A DNA stretch of 64,000 nucleotides from Archegozetes longisetosus (GCA_018873245.2 JAEMBT020000001.1:7096220-7160219), one strand, 5' to 3'. Shown: positions 15,801-27,712, counted from the stretch's first letter. Numbers and translations: made by a program. The notes: generated by a model from the sequence alone, not told the origin.

Positions 15801-18800
15801 CATTATATTTCGAGTTTATCTGAATACTAATAAGACTCATTAGTAAATAAAATGATTAATAAAGTTTTGATTTTATTTTTAAAATTTACTTTAAATTAAA
15901 TGTTAATTTTCGTATCAAACTCAGTTGACCAATCAGTGAGCTCGCAATAGACTAATGATGGATAGTTATTTCTGGCTTTCCTAGTACAATAAATAAAAAG
16001 TCTCTATCTTGCAATGAATTTAATGAAAAAATTTCAAATATCTAACAGATATGTACAGAAGTTTGGCCGAACGAGACTGCATCCCAAACGTACTTCCTAG
16101 CAGTAAATCTGGGCTTACAATATCTTCTGCCACTATCTATCATCTTATTCTTCTATATACTGCTTTTCATCAAAATCTGGAGAAGAAAAATGCCTAAAAT
16201 GATGCGTCAATTAAGTGATGACACTCTAAGTGACTGGAACACAAGAATTGTTGAGAAATCAAAGATCAAAGTCCTGAAGATGTTGATCGCAATTGTCTCA
16301 CTATTTGCTCTCTCGTGGCTTCCATTGTACGCTATCTTTGCCAGACTTAAGTTTGGACCTGCTTTTGATGAAAATAGTTTTGAAGGTATAGTATATAAGA
16401 AAGTTTGAAATAATTTTCCAAACAATTTTGATTTTGTGATGTTAACAGAATTTAGAGGTTTTTTCTACCGAATACTTCTATTGTAAGAATATTTCGCATA
16501 ACTTGGGTTTTCATTTCAAACTATCTTTGAGTAACTTATAGAATTTTTTTATTGATTTGAAACCTTGAAATTTGCGACACACAAGTGGATATTGAAAAAA
16601 TCACATTCTTTGCAAGTTGCTTTAATATATCACAAACTTTTGTTGCTTAGAACCTAATTTTCACTCCAAGTTTATTCAAGTACAAAATAGTAATACATTC
16701 AATCTATTAGTAAACAAGATAGTTTACAGGCTATTTTCCTATCTTTTCAAACATTTTGCCATCACTTCTCTTATCAATAGACGTAAGTGACTAATGACTT
16801 TGCAATGAAGTTCTAACTTATTATAATGTGAGCTCAAGTGTATTGAGGAAATAGGATTTTAATGACAAAATTTCAATCTAGTATTGATGGTTAAATAAAT
16901 TGACACAAGTGCAACAAAGCAATAGAACTTGTGTAGGCACTCAACAATTGATATCAATTTACTTTAATCAATTTTGACCAATAACCGGAATTAATTGATT
17001 TGTAGAATTATTTGTAAGATATCAGAAGCATGAATTTTATTAGAAGCCATATGCTTACATTAGAAATTATTAGACAATGAAACAACTAAAATTCTTTATG
17101 ATTCAAAATTCACTTCTAGATTGCTTTCAGAAAATGCCTAAACTCTCAGAAAGATTACAAAAAATCCAAGTAATAAAGGAATATAACTTAAAATTGTAAA
17201 AATGAATGTTCAAAATGAGGGAAATCGTTAACTTTTGGTTTAACTTGCAACTATTGATTAAGATTCTAAACCAAGGAATACTCTAACGACGCAAAAACAT
17301 TTTTGTGTTTTATGTCATTCTTGTGGAAAGGAATACTTTTTCAAAATCTTGATCATCGAACTGGAAACTTTTCATCTTTTAAGCAGACTTGAAGATCCTT
17401 AATAGCTTAGAATCAATACAATAGCGAAATTAGAGTCAAACATAACTTTTGTTTTTTCACTTCAAACGCATTGCTTTTCAGACATTGAGTAAATCAATAG
17501 AAAACAGTTGTTTATGAAAGGCTTTAGCTTTAACATAAGGTACTATGTTATGTAACTGTTTAAGACCTCATTCAAACCCAATCTGTTTGAGCCCATATTT
17601 GATACCATATTTGTGCTGTTTAGCTTGTGTTCTGCTCATATTCTGATTCAGAGTCCAAAGTCAGAAAATTACAGATTCTTTAATTCTCAGAAGATAATTC
17701 TAGAAAATCGCAGATTCTTTAATTCTCAGAAGATAATTGCAGATTCTTTAATTCTCAGAAGAGAATTCTAATTTTTTCGTCCACTAGGATTTATCTATTT
17801 GAAGCAAACAGGCACTAAACCTTTCATAAATTGCAAAACTCAACTATTAGACATCTCCAAGTTAATGAATCGCTGAATTGAGCAACGAGTTAAGTGACTT
17901 CTATTATAGCATAGACATATCCTGTTCTTTGAGCAAATCATTCAATTGTTATTTTGAATTAATCGCGCATTTCATCAGAAAAGTTTGGCACACTTTAATC
18001 AGAATGTCTATTAATGAATAGTATATATCTGCTTGCTGTATTTCACGGCTAACTAAACAAATGACTGCTAGAATTTCGCAACTTTCAGATATACAACAAT
18101 GTGCACAAGAATTTCAATTATAGTCTTAAGCAATACAGAAGATACATGTTCAACATAATTAAATATTTATTCTACTTCAAGATTACGATACTCTAGTTCA
18201 AAAACAAGACTCAGTTCCCAAATGAATACATTTACAATGAAATGGTCTGAGATTTTGAGTGACAAAACTAAAACAAAATCCTACATGTCAATTAAAGAGG
18301 GATTCATAGGCTATTGCACTATATTTGAATGCAGTCTTAGTATTACGCCTTTAAGTGAGCTGAAGCTGCGAAAGCATGCCTATAGTCCTCATATTTTGCG
18401 GAGACCATAATACTTTGTCACACTATAAGCATAAACCTATTAGGTATGCATTAATAGGCAGTGTTGACAAATCTTAGGGATTATATACACGCCAGTCTAA
18501 TGTATTATAAAAGCTATATCGCTTTGCGAATGCCATTGAACTTGAAATCCAAATGGATCAAAACCAATGTCACATTCTGGAAGCACCGTACTAGTGGTGA
18601 CTTTTATAAACCTATTCGCTTTCTTCTCAAAAGATTCTATTTTTTAAATATATAATTAATCAAATCTTTTCTCAATATCTTGTATTTTTAGGTGAATTTT
18701 TAATGAAAATCACACCATTGGCTCAATGGTTGGGCGCCTCTAATTCGTGTGTTAATCCAATATTGTATTTCTTTTTTAACGCCAAATTCAGGGCTTATTT

Positions 18801-18891
18801 CAAGAAAGCTATCCGTAAGAATTCATTCTGCTTTAGTTCCCGAGTCAATAGAAAAAAAGGCATAAAAGCTAGTAATGAAACTCAAGTTTAA
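3841..18891 (+). CDS. SIFR: SIFamide receptor-like class A GPCR, 3' part (TM3 to C-terminus)
   Basis: Neuropeptide G-protein-coupled receptor at the plasma membrane. Exons: 3841-3940 (TM3, GRFVCKAVPYLQGVSVSAS then DR), 12663-12819 (TM4), 16049-16385 (second extracellular loop with CTEVWPNE, TM5 QYLLPLSI, third loop IKIWRRKMP, TM6 FALSWLPLYAIFARLKFGP), 18692-18891 (TM7 LAQWLGASNSCVNPILY and a short Lys-rich tail, stop at 18889). Introns have phases 2, 0 and 1, with GT/AG ends, and all frames join exactly. The QGVSVSAS, EVWPN, FALSWLPLY and QWLGASNSCVNPILY blocks are what I know from arthropod SIFamide receptors; the related NPFF/neuropeptide Y-like receptors are the alternative. The DRY position reads DRF. 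The first exon starts in mid-codon, so the start codon, N-terminus and TM1-TM2 are missing from this model. An AATAAA lies 44 bases after the stop. Confidence 0.9.
4731..4808. repeat. 26-bp tandem repeat, three copies
   Basis: Copies of CATAAGCAAACATAAATAAC followed by GCTTGA; the first copy has CTA for CAA. Directly visible, inside the first receptor intron. Confidence 0.9.
12517..12571. repeat. Hexamer-rich tract GAGTTC/GAGCTC/GGGCTC
   Basis: Imperfect 6-bp periodicity, unusually GC-rich for this window, about 90 bases before the TM4 exon. Looks like simple sequence. Confidence 0.8.
12999..13164. mobile_element. MITE-like element, CAGT/TA family
   Basis: Ends are imperfect inverted repeats built on AGTATCTCGATAT (left) and ATATCGAGATACGACTGT (right). 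The interior (GAATCGCTGA, GACAACTCATATTGACCAC, GTCACTATAA) resembles the element at 14090-14252. No coding capacity, so non-autonomous. Exact ends are uncertain by a few bases. Confidence 0.65.
14090..14252. mobile_element. MITE-like element with TA-flanked CAGTAATAC ends
   Basis: Starts TACAGTAATACTTCCTTACT; the right end read on the minus strand is TACAGTAATACCTCTGTATA. The inverted ends match over about 25 bases, with TA at both outer edges as expected for a Tc1/mariner/pogo-type target site. 163 bp, non-coding. Confidence 0.8.
14729..14918. mobile_element. MITE-like element, copy related to 29683-29849
   Basis: Shares interior blocks with the copy at 29683-29849 (TTAGTCTGT..CGAC, AGTGCTAAGTAATCTG, AATGTTAATTAT) and the identical right end ATTACTGTATTTAAG. 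The left end carries GATCTCGATATTGAACCTCA and a 16-bp duplication of CCTCATTATAGTGAA. Left boundary approximate. Confidence 0.7.
16386..18691 (+). other. 2.3-kb last intron of the receptor
   Basis: Donor GTATAG, acceptor TTTTAG, phase 1 (Gly codon). Open frames at 18222-18410 and 18461-18655 have no recognisable content and lie just before the last exon; I take them as chance. Holds a tandem repeat at 17671-17769. Confidence 0.75.
17671..17769. repeat. About 30-bp tandem repeat, three copies
   Basis: Core GCAGATTCTTTAATTCTCAG followed by AAGATAATT; spacer lengths differ between copies. Directly visible. Confidence 0.9.
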
Positions 18892-18934
18892 ATTCAGATT
18901 TTGATATCAAACAGATTTACAGGAGTTGTTTTTA

Positions 18935-18940
18935 AATAAA
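18935..18940 (+). terminator. Poly(A) signal AATAAA of the SIFamide receptor
   Basis: Canonical AATAAA 44 bases after the stop codon; a second AATAAA follows near 18974. Confidence 0.6.
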
Positions 18941-19745
18941 ACGTTTTTCTTCAAAATGAAAGTCAGAATTGAATAAAATATTGATTGAATTTGCTCTGAA
19001 ATGAACAAAACTATTTTCATCTATTGTTCAACTTTCATTACTCTTCTCAAGCAATCATTGAATCTATTTTGTATTTGTTTGATTTGTAACATTTTCATCA
19101 AGTAATTAGTATAAAATGGACTTAAATGAAGCCCTAATCTGGTTTTGGCTTCAATCTCAGTTTATCTACTTATAGAATTATCCTAATTGTTATACTGTTT
19201 ATGGAAATTGATTGTACGAAAGCTTTTGAAACAATTGTTACAGAATTAGGGGAAAGAAAGAGAAAATATCTCTTTATCATTGTTAATGGCTTAAAAGTCT
19301 GTAAATAGTTTTGATATGGTAAAAATAAAATTATTGATAAAGCTGTTTTTGACAAACAATTTGATTACTTTGAAAATGATGTTAAAAGAATATTGTGAGC
19401 ACTAGAATAAATTTATACTAAAAATAGAGTATTTTCTTACCACCACACTTTAATATCTCAAACTAATTTCCAAATTCTCTTAATTAACTCGCATATAAAA
19501 TCCTCTAAATAATTAGTATTCATATGTAAATATTAAATAGATGAATATTTTCCCAAAGCTATTATGACTTTGAGGAAAAGTTTGTAAACATGTTTGTTAT
19601 TCATATACAGGTAAGTTTAGAGCAGCTTCAAGGCTGTAACGACAGAATTCATATTTATGAAGGAAATACATTAATAGTAATTGATGCAACATTGAGTCGC
19701 GATTCACAAGTTATTTGTATGCATTCTTAATGAATAAGAGGTTTT

Positions 19746-20520
19746 ATTATAGTTATATTTCTTCACCCCATTGGGAGAGGTCATCCCCACATAATATATA
19801 CCAATAGACTACTCACTAAAAGGGAATAACGTTCCTAGCCCCTCAAAGCTGGTCAGACCTTCTCTTAAAAATTTGGGAAAGAGAAATCGTACATCATGTT
19901 CGATAAATAGTTGAACCACGTTTGAAGAGGAGAACTTAGAATACGCCCATTCATTTGGGTAACACCCACCAAAGTTCACTTTTAATACATTTTTTAGTGT
20001 AATTTATGTAAGAAGTCTAAATATTTTTAAGTTTGCACATTTATCACTACATACAATTTGCTATAAACCGCTTCCCTATGTACCTGGATAGAAACCGATC
20101 CCGTATCTCATCCAGAAATCAGAAACAACCAGTTATCTCACTGTTGTCCTCACTTTGTTTAGCTTGAGCTTTGTGACGTATAATATCGATTTGTCATCTA
20201 ATTATCTATTATTTCGCTGAAATTAATGAATAATGGCTGTTTAGTCAGCACACGGCCTCCAAGAATTCAGATTCGAACTATAAAAAAATTAATCTAAATT
20301 TTTTGGTAAGTGTGGCCGAAACAAATAGTCATGTCCTAGGATCTACTCCTCAAGTGTAGTTCAACCTTGTATCGGACATATATCCACGACTTTCCCTTCC
20401 CAAGTTTTTTGAAAGGGGCGTGGCCAGCTTCGAGGGTGGAGTATGTTATTTTATTTTAGTGGATAATCATTGATATATATAGTGAGCTCTCTCAGTAGGG
20501 TGTAGCAACATAACTATAAT
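19746..20520. mobile_element. 775-bp element with ~200-bp terminal inverted repeats
   Basis: The left arm (about 19746-19980) and the reverse complement of the right arm (about 20290-20520) align along their whole length. Outer ends are ATTATAGTTAT on both sides, followed by TTCACCCC/TACACCC, GGGAGAGG/TGAGAGAG, CCTCAAAGCTGG/CCTCGAAGCTGG, TTGGGAAAG/TTGGGAAGG and GTTGAAC. The centre (about 300 bp) is AT-rich without an open frame. It is more GC-rich than its surroundings. Best read as a non-autonomous foldback/long-TIR DNA transposon; divergence between arms suggests it is old. Confidence 0.8.
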
Positions 20521-21330
20521 GCAACCGAATAAGATACTATTTATTTGATTTCTTGCACTGTACATGACATGAGTTAATAAGTTAAGAGTTGTTTATAAAG
20601 AATAAGTATTTGCATTGCTATCACTTTCAATGTTTATATTTCTGGATACAGACTGTTTGCTCAATAAAGTGCTCTCGGCTAGGGCTTAATATATTTAGGT
20701 TAACAACTTGTGAGGCACATTTTTTATTAATTTCTTACACTCGGACAAGATAACATTTTTACATCTATTTATGCATTACAAGAATTAGTACTTGAGAATA
20801 ACTCTATTACTGTTGTTGATGGATTTTTCGAATCAAAAAACGAATCGGTAAACTACTTGTTAGCCAAGTCAAACCTAACCTAATAAATATTTGCTCTAAA
20901 TGGATGCTTGTCTTCCATAGTAATAAAGAAACTTGAAATTGAGTACAGCTAAAATAATTACACGTTCCAACAATAGGTCTAAGTGTGACATAAACATTGT
21001 AATAGTTTATAGCATATAGTTTTTTTATCGCGCACATATTTTAAAATAGGTTAAGATTTGGTAAAACTGATAAAGGCTGCCACCTCCGAGGTTAAAGTTT
21101 TAACGAGCTTGATCTGCAACAATAAAAACTCAGGTCGATACTAAAGTCCTAAAATTATATGGAGGTATAATTGACGCGTACTTACAATTTACTTTTCCGA
21201 ACTTATAATAATCTTTCATATCTTCTCCTTTCAAATGATCTCCTGATTTGATTTTAGTTAATTTTTATTGAGAACTTCATAAAAGTAGGTTGACAATTTT
21301 TTAATGATACATTTTAACAACTTTATAGCG

Positions 21331-21372
21331 AGAATTCATAACAAGAATTCATAACAAGAATTCATAACAAGA
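21331..21372. repeat. 14-bp tandem repeat, three copies
   Basis: Unit AGAATTCATAACAA repeated three times, immediately after the LRR stop codon (in its 3' UTR on the minus strand). Confidence 0.9.
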
Positions 21373-21373
21373 C

Positions 21374-22568
21374 TTAGTCACAATTCTCAAAATTGGTATT
21401 GTTAGAAAAACTTTTACCATTACTACAAGTCAGAAAATCAATTCTGTTGTAAAACCTACCCTCAAATTCACTTTTTAACCAATAGTTCCTGCAGTCATCG
21501 CAGTCCAACTCAATATCTCCGAACTTCAAATGATTCCCAGAATTGAGTTCAAAAAAAGGTAGAAATATTTTTGATCAACAAATTTGATGGGATTGTTCTT
21601 ATGATCACCATTTTTCCAGTCAAGTTCTATAGTAGCAGGTCTTCCAATACTACTAAGTGATCCAAATTCAAAACTAGAACCGTTCAGAGAATTCTTATCC
21701 AAATAGATAATAATAGATTCATTTGAAAATTTTCCAAAACTTAGAGCATTCGATTCAATCAAATCGATTTGATTGTCATTTAAGGCAAGAACTGTTAAGT
21801 TATTTAACTGACCGAAAGCATGATTTCCTATAGTTTTTAAAACTCCATATCTTATCAAAAGAGTCTTTAGCTTATTTTGAACTCCATTAAGAGACCGAAA
21901 AGCGTTGTTAGGAATTTGTTTGATAGCCGTCTGATCCAAAACTATTGTTTCGATATTCAACATAAGACTCAATGAATGAAATAAGTCATGACTTGGGGGA
22001 AAGTTTTCAATAGGAGTTTGGATTACGTGAAAGATTTTTGTCACTAAATTGGTTGCTGTGAACGCATCAGAACTAATATGCTTTAGGTTTGAGGCATTGT
22101 CTATCAGTATTTCGTCGAAAGTGATCTCTGAGAATAAGTTTTCTTCTAGCTCAGTGATTGCTGTATTGTTTAAGTGCAATTGCATGAAATGTTTCTCGTT
22201 TTGTCCAAGTTCTTGATTTATTGCCGCAAAAATATGTTTCAAATTGTATTTCTCGTGACCACCACATTGTATTATACCCACGTTACATTTACATGGGTTT
22301 AGAGTTTCAGGTGTTGGACATTTGCACAGAATATTCACAATATTTGCCACTAGTAAGAGTGATGTATCTGAAATTGGGTCAAGATTTTAGAAAAATATAA
22401 TATAAGAATAATAATAATTCCTCTTAATATATATATATATAGAATTATTCTTAACATAAGAATAATTTGTAATTATAATAAAACTCCGTTATAAACAAGT
22501 TAATTCTTTAAACTTTAAGATTTGTTATAACGGGGCTTTATTGAATTATTAAACTTACAGAATTTCAT
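21374..22568 (-). CDS. Secreted leucine-rich-repeat protein, with a single-base frameshift
   Basis: Extracellular LRR protein of unknown ligand. First coding exon 22559-22568 is only ATGAAATTCT followed by a perfect donor GTAAGT; intron 22368-22558 (191 bp, phase 1, acceptor TTTCAG); second exon 21374-22367. The join gives a signal peptide MKFYTSLLLVANIVNILC, then an N-terminal Cys cap (CKC..CKCNVGIIQC) and about seven LRRs with the LxxLxLNDNQI and LETIVLDQTAI type spacing. The frame runs into TGA at 21526, but a one-base shift within the A7 run at 21551-21557 leads straight into a typical C-terminal cap (FGDIELDCDDCRNYWL, later LTC and NC) ending at TAA 21374. With one extra base the protein has 334 residues. 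The shift may be an assembly error or a real mutation. The C-terminal cap resembles small mite LRR proteins as I remember them; no function is assigned. Confidence 0.85.
22481..22539. repeat. Short hairpin inside the LRR intron
   Basis: AAACTCCGTTATAAACAA and, inverted, AAAGCCCCGTTATAACAAA, separated by about 20 bases. The CCGTTATAAC core resembles the CCTCGTTATA ends of the element at 42554-42687, so it may be a remnant of a similar MITE. Confidence 0.55.
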
Positions 22569-23511
22569 CTCGCTGAGAGAATATTAATTATTTCACAGTT
22601 TTAGGTATGGTTAAATTTTTGATCGATTAGTTTTCTACACAGCACTTGTTTGTAAGAAATTAAAGAAATTAACTTTTTATCTATCGTTTAAACATGTGAT
22701 TGATTTCTCGTAATTATATGCTGACTTTTACTAAAAGAAGTTATCAATTTTATTATCATTCTCTTTAAACTATTTTTGCACATGTTGTTTGCTCCAACTG
22801 CTAAATACAATGCTTAACAAATTGGAAAATAAAATCACTGGTTGTATAAGCTCGTCTTCAAGACCTGAAGTTGAAAGAATATTTACAATCCATTCAGTTT
22901 AATTGTAATACAGGACTGGTTGTAATTGATTTCTGCAATGAATTAGTTGAAAATTGAATGTTTTTTAAATTGGTAATTTCATTACAACAAGTCTAAATCT
23001 ATTTTTATCAGAATGTTGTTGGAACAATTCATTCACAAATATTTACTTTTTAAAACAAGTCAAAATTTTATTCATAAATCCTTACGAAGTCAGTGCTCTT
23101 TACAGACACGTGTCGGCAAATAAAGTGAGTTGAAGACAAACTTTAAACTTTATAACTTTTTGTTGAAGTCTATCAAGTGTTTAATAATAAATGAGAGAAA
23201 AGCATTTGCTAAACAAATATAGTGAGTGACTTTTAGCTTATAAAGAATAAGTATTAGAATTCTGTTTATAAAAAATAAAAAATAAGATTCTGTTTACAGC
23301 ATGCGGTTATTGTCACTGAAAATCTTTGTATATATATATCAACTTGTCTAAAGTTCACTTGAAAACTATTCCATCGAATAAAATATATGAAATACTCCAC
23401 TCCATTCAATACATATAACTCTGCTTACAGGGCATTAGTAATACATTTTGTTCAGCTCAACGTAGTTTCATTGAATAAACTTTTACATTTCATGTCGGAT
23501 TAGTGAATTGT

Positions 23512-23745
23512 GGCTAAAACTTGACTTAGAAATAAAGTCATATTTAAAGCTTGTTAATTAGCGCACTCTTTCATATAGCATAGAATAAGGAGATTATTAC
23601 TTATTTCTATAAACAATTAACATAAATAACAAACACATGTATAACTTTAATCAATAATATTTTTAAAATTATTACTATAATCCATTTATTCTATCCTATA
23701 TGAAAGAGTGCACTAATTAACAAACTTTAAATTCAAGTTTTAACT
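23512..23745. mobile_element. Palindromic MITE-like element
   Basis: The left arm GTTAATTAGCGCACTCTTTC then ATATAGCATAGAATA is matched by the inverted right arm GTTAATTAGTGCACTCTTTC then ATATAGGATAGAATA. The similarity continues outward to TTTAAAG and CTAAAACTTGA, with an 18-bp insertion in the left arm. Non-coding, about 230 bp. Exact ends and target site are unclear. Confidence 0.8.
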
Positions 23746-26700
23746 GCAGTCCACTTAGATGGTAATCAGAATAGATTGTATTTACTAATATTTTAAAAAC
23801 AGATCATTTTACTTGTTCATGATGTGTCTATGTCTTGCAGTGAACTTAGTGACCAAAATTTAGTTAATTGAGATGCCCATTAGCTATCTGAAGAGTTGAG
23901 TCTATGATTGATTGAGTTTATCTATCTTTCTACTTTGCAGTTAAGCTATTTAGCTAGATTTGAAAACATTCTGATGTAAACTCTTGCTAGATTGATAACA
24001 TAACTAGCTAGATTGATACATATGAAAAGATAAAAAAGTATTTTTATCTCTAGACACGTTTTCTTTATTGAACTTAGGTTGAAGTAAATAAAACTTCAGA
24101 AACTACTTTACGCTGGTATAAACATCAGAATTGGTTCCATTCTAACTTTACATTACTATTGATACTTTTAATACTACTATCTAAAGGACTAGCTAAAGAA
24201 ACTTATGACAGAATTAGATCTGGGATTTTGGTAGTACTCAATTTAGTAGAAAGTGGATTCAGTCTAAAATAAAATTACACTCTGTTTTTCTATTCTCAGT
24301 TTAGACTTTAGAGAAGTTTCTTCATTTTTTTGGAAGTCATTGTGAAGAGTCCAAGTTTTGAGAGTATAAGTTTCGAGTATGTATATTGAAAATGATTCGA
24401 TTTTCAATATAACCAATTGTTTGAGTTTATCAAACAATGGTAGGAGTTGTTAAACTAAATTAGTAGATATGAAAGCTAAAGTTTTATTCTATTATTCTGT
24501 AAGTATGGGTAAATATTGTTCATAACTCCACCAATTAGTCAAAAGTTATATTTTTTAATTTCAAGCTAAGTCTAGATATTTAATTACACGCTTTTTATCT
24601 TCTTCTCTTCTATTGTCCAGTTGTTTTCTATAATTTTCTTTTCACTACTGATACTTTTATCTAAATCTGTTGGTTACTATTAAACATTGAATTCAGTTCG
24701 TTAGATATGAACAAACGAACAAAAGATGAATATAAAAAATGAAAAAATATAAAAAATTAAAAAATAAGTCATAAAATAGATATGGAGTAGTTTAAGCTAA
24801 ACTGACTTCTGCCAAATTGACACCAACCAGTCAACTAAGCCAACATCTTCCTTACGAAAGAACAAACCCTCAAAAGTCCAAATCGAATTTTGTGCTACGG
24901 TTGTTGTGACAGAAATATCAATAGTATATGTAGAGTTAGGATGAAATCAATTGTGATATTTGTATAAATGTGAAATAGTTGCTAAATCTGGTTACTACGA
25001 GTCTGATTGAATAAGGAAAAACGTGTTAAATCCTTTCATTAGATCATCAAACTTATAAGCTTTAGATAGTACTCTCAACAATTATATTTTATAACACTTT
25101 CAAACTTTTATCAATATTCAGTTAACTCTGTTTTATCTCTACTTTTCATTTGAGAAATATATGATAGAAAATAATCGAATGTATTTCTATTGTTTTCAAT
25201 TGACTTCTGTATTTGTTTTCTTATTTTCATCTGATAGTCAACCGAGAGTTGCTCTCAAATTAAGTTCAATAACAAGATTAAGACTATGGATAAAAGAAAA
25301 AAATGAGTGCTTTAAAAGCAGAAAATAAGTCATAGCTGGACACATGAAGAACAAACAGTCTCAGAATCTAATAAATAACACTATTTCTGTTGGCAAATAA
25401 TTGTTTACAAGAAGAGATTACTATAAATCTATTAATAAAAGGGAATTTCTTTTCTCCCATAATCAATATAAACGTAATTTAGCAAAATCTCAATATTTAA
25501 CAATAATTTCTCAACAAATTGGGTCAAAATGGGGTATTTCCAGGAAAACAACTATCGACATGATAATTATATTAAGCTCACTGTCAATCAATTGATGAGC
25601 TATCTTCAATTTCCTAAAAGTGTTCACAGTGTTCAGTATTACTACTATGTTGGAAAAGAGTGACATAACAAAAACTAGTCATTACTGTCACAAAAGTTTA
25701 TTATTGTTTTCAATCTAATGTCTTTCAAGAGTAGAGAATCACAACAATTAGAAGACAGAGAATCACAAGTTTGGACAAATCTTATATAATGAGATATAGG
25801 CACTGATCCAACACTCAAGTTTGTCATCTTATGATAGTTGGAGCTCATAAGCTGTCGGTAATTATTGAACCGTTAAGTCTTCAAGTTATCAGATTTATTT
25901 TGATTGTTTCAACAAATTTTGAATGAAATGTTTGCAGAGAAAGAGATATTGAGGCATATTCTGATCTAAAGAAAGCTTAGATAAACAGAAAAGTGAAAAC
26001 TTTCTAATAAAATTGTTTTATAAAGTTAATAACAAGAAAAACTTTCCATCTCGAGATAACATATCAAGTGCTTATTTTTACTCAAGTTTATTCTTGTTGG
26101 AAAAAGTTTCAAGACTAATTCTCTAACTGAGAATCATGCTTTCACTTCTACTTGATTTTTGAAACTTTTGTTAATTGTTAATACTCTATAAAGGTCTATT
26201 TACAGGATTCAATTTATGTAGAATTGAAGAATTGAAGAGAATTGAATAATATGTATATATAAATTGCTTCAACTGTTATTGAATTGAAAGTATCAAAAAA
26301 GTTGAACGATGTTTAACTTTTGGCAATAGCTTGAGTCCATTAACCAATCACAGTATGCATTGTATTTAAAAATATACTATGCGTTTTTGTTTACATTTTT
26401 ATTTTTCATTGGATCAAATTTATTCTTTAATTCAATATAGAAATTGAATTTATAACAATAGATTCAAGTATTCAATTCCACATAAATAGACCTTTAGAGT
26501 TGAAGCTTTCATTCTCATGAACAAATAACACATTTTGAAAAAATAGTTCTCATAATTAAAGATTGTTTCTTCAAAGTAGGACTGATAATACAGTAACTAA
26601 TATAATACAGTAACTAACTACAACTTAACAATAAATCAAAAATAGAGATGAGAACTATAGCTGTAATTGAACTCTGTTATTGAACCTCATTAGACAAGCT

Positions 26701-26892
26701 GTTAGCGCGAGAACGATTCAAAGTGCAATAATCTCATTATAAATAAGGGTGTTATGATATATTTCAAACATTAGTTACCATCTATTAGTCTATAGCTATT
26801 CAATTTAATCAGATGATCTGTAAAATCTTTCTCGTATTAGTCTTAATGGATTCTATCTTCTTTTATATCTTTTCTTCTTATACTCATTATTC

Positions 26893-26894
<2 letters not shown>

Positions 26895-26947
<53 letters not shown>
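26895..26947. repeat. (GA)n microsatellite
   Basis: About 26 uninterrupted AG dinucleotides. Confidence 0.97.
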
Positions 26948-26951
<4 letters not shown>

Positions 26952-27637
26952 TATTTGATAACTATAACAAACCAAAAACTGAAGCCTCAATTGAAAAGTG
27001 AATTACAGATTGAATGTAAGAGCTAACCTTGTAAACCTTGATACAGCTGTTGAAAATATCTTCTATGATTAAAAATGAGAAAAAAGTCTGAACGATGTTT
27101 TTAAAGAAGAAAAAAGTCTTTCAGGCTATAATGTCATTTTGAAACCTTACATTTGTTTTAAACTTTGCTATAATCTAATTAATAGAAACATGTATTTCAG
27201 GAGTGATCGAAACTTTTCGCCTAAAAACATATCCAATTATTTGTAACTTAACTAACTGTAGGGTAAAATCTAAATCTGTTGACATGTGCACAATTTTGAA
27301 CATTATTTTAAACATAACATCTCCTTCGATCGAAAAAAAATTTTAACAAGACATAAGCTTTATATAATTTGTTCATTTAATCTTTATTTGACTTGAAGTG
27401 TAAAAAAATCATTAATTTATAACACATTTAGGTCTAGAATTAATTTCAAACTCAAAACAATTATTAATATACGCAAACTAAGCTTCAGCTTGCCTGTGAA
27501 CTTTGATGAACTTCATTCAAATTAATTTCTTGATAAATAAAATAACATCCTATTGATTTTTACAATGAATTTCTCTATTCAAATAAAACCATTTCTGGTA
27601 TGAGTAGTATTTCCTTGTATTTGATTGTATGTTGTGC

Positions 27638-27712
27638 ATTTATCTATAAGCTTATTTTCATTTATCTATAAGCTTATTTTCATTTATCTACAAGCTTATT
27701 TTCATTTATACA
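27638..27712. repeat. 22-bp tandem repeat, about 3.4 copies
   Basis: Unit TTTATCTATAAGCTTATTTT plus CA; the last copies have single changes. It ends seven bases before the ATG of the sushi-domain gene, so it lies in the 5' UTR or core promoter. Confidence 0.9.

Larger units (their letters stand above)
12820..16048 (+). other. 3.2-kb receptor intron with several inverted-repeat elements
   Basis: Donor GTAAGC, acceptor AACAG. Contains three related short inverted-repeat elements (12999-13164, 14090-14252, 14729-14918) and no supported gene. A 75-codon open frame on the minus strand at 13404-13631 resembles nothing and lacks signs of coding. Confidence 0.75.
18892..21373. other. Intergenic region between the receptor and the LRR gene
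   Basis: Holds the 775-bp long-arm inverted-repeat element (19746-20520) and otherwise AT-rich sequence. Open frames at 19170-19355 and 20807-21037 on the minus strand show no recognisable domain. A TTTATT at 21264-21269 reads AATAAA on the minus strand, about 105 bases after the LRR stop codon, and may be its poly(A) signal. Confidence 0.7.

Noticed and set aside
18222..18655. Two plus-strand open frames just before the last receptor exon
   Set aside because: They cannot be joined in frame to give GPCR sequence; the receptor reads continuously from 16385 to 18692 without them.
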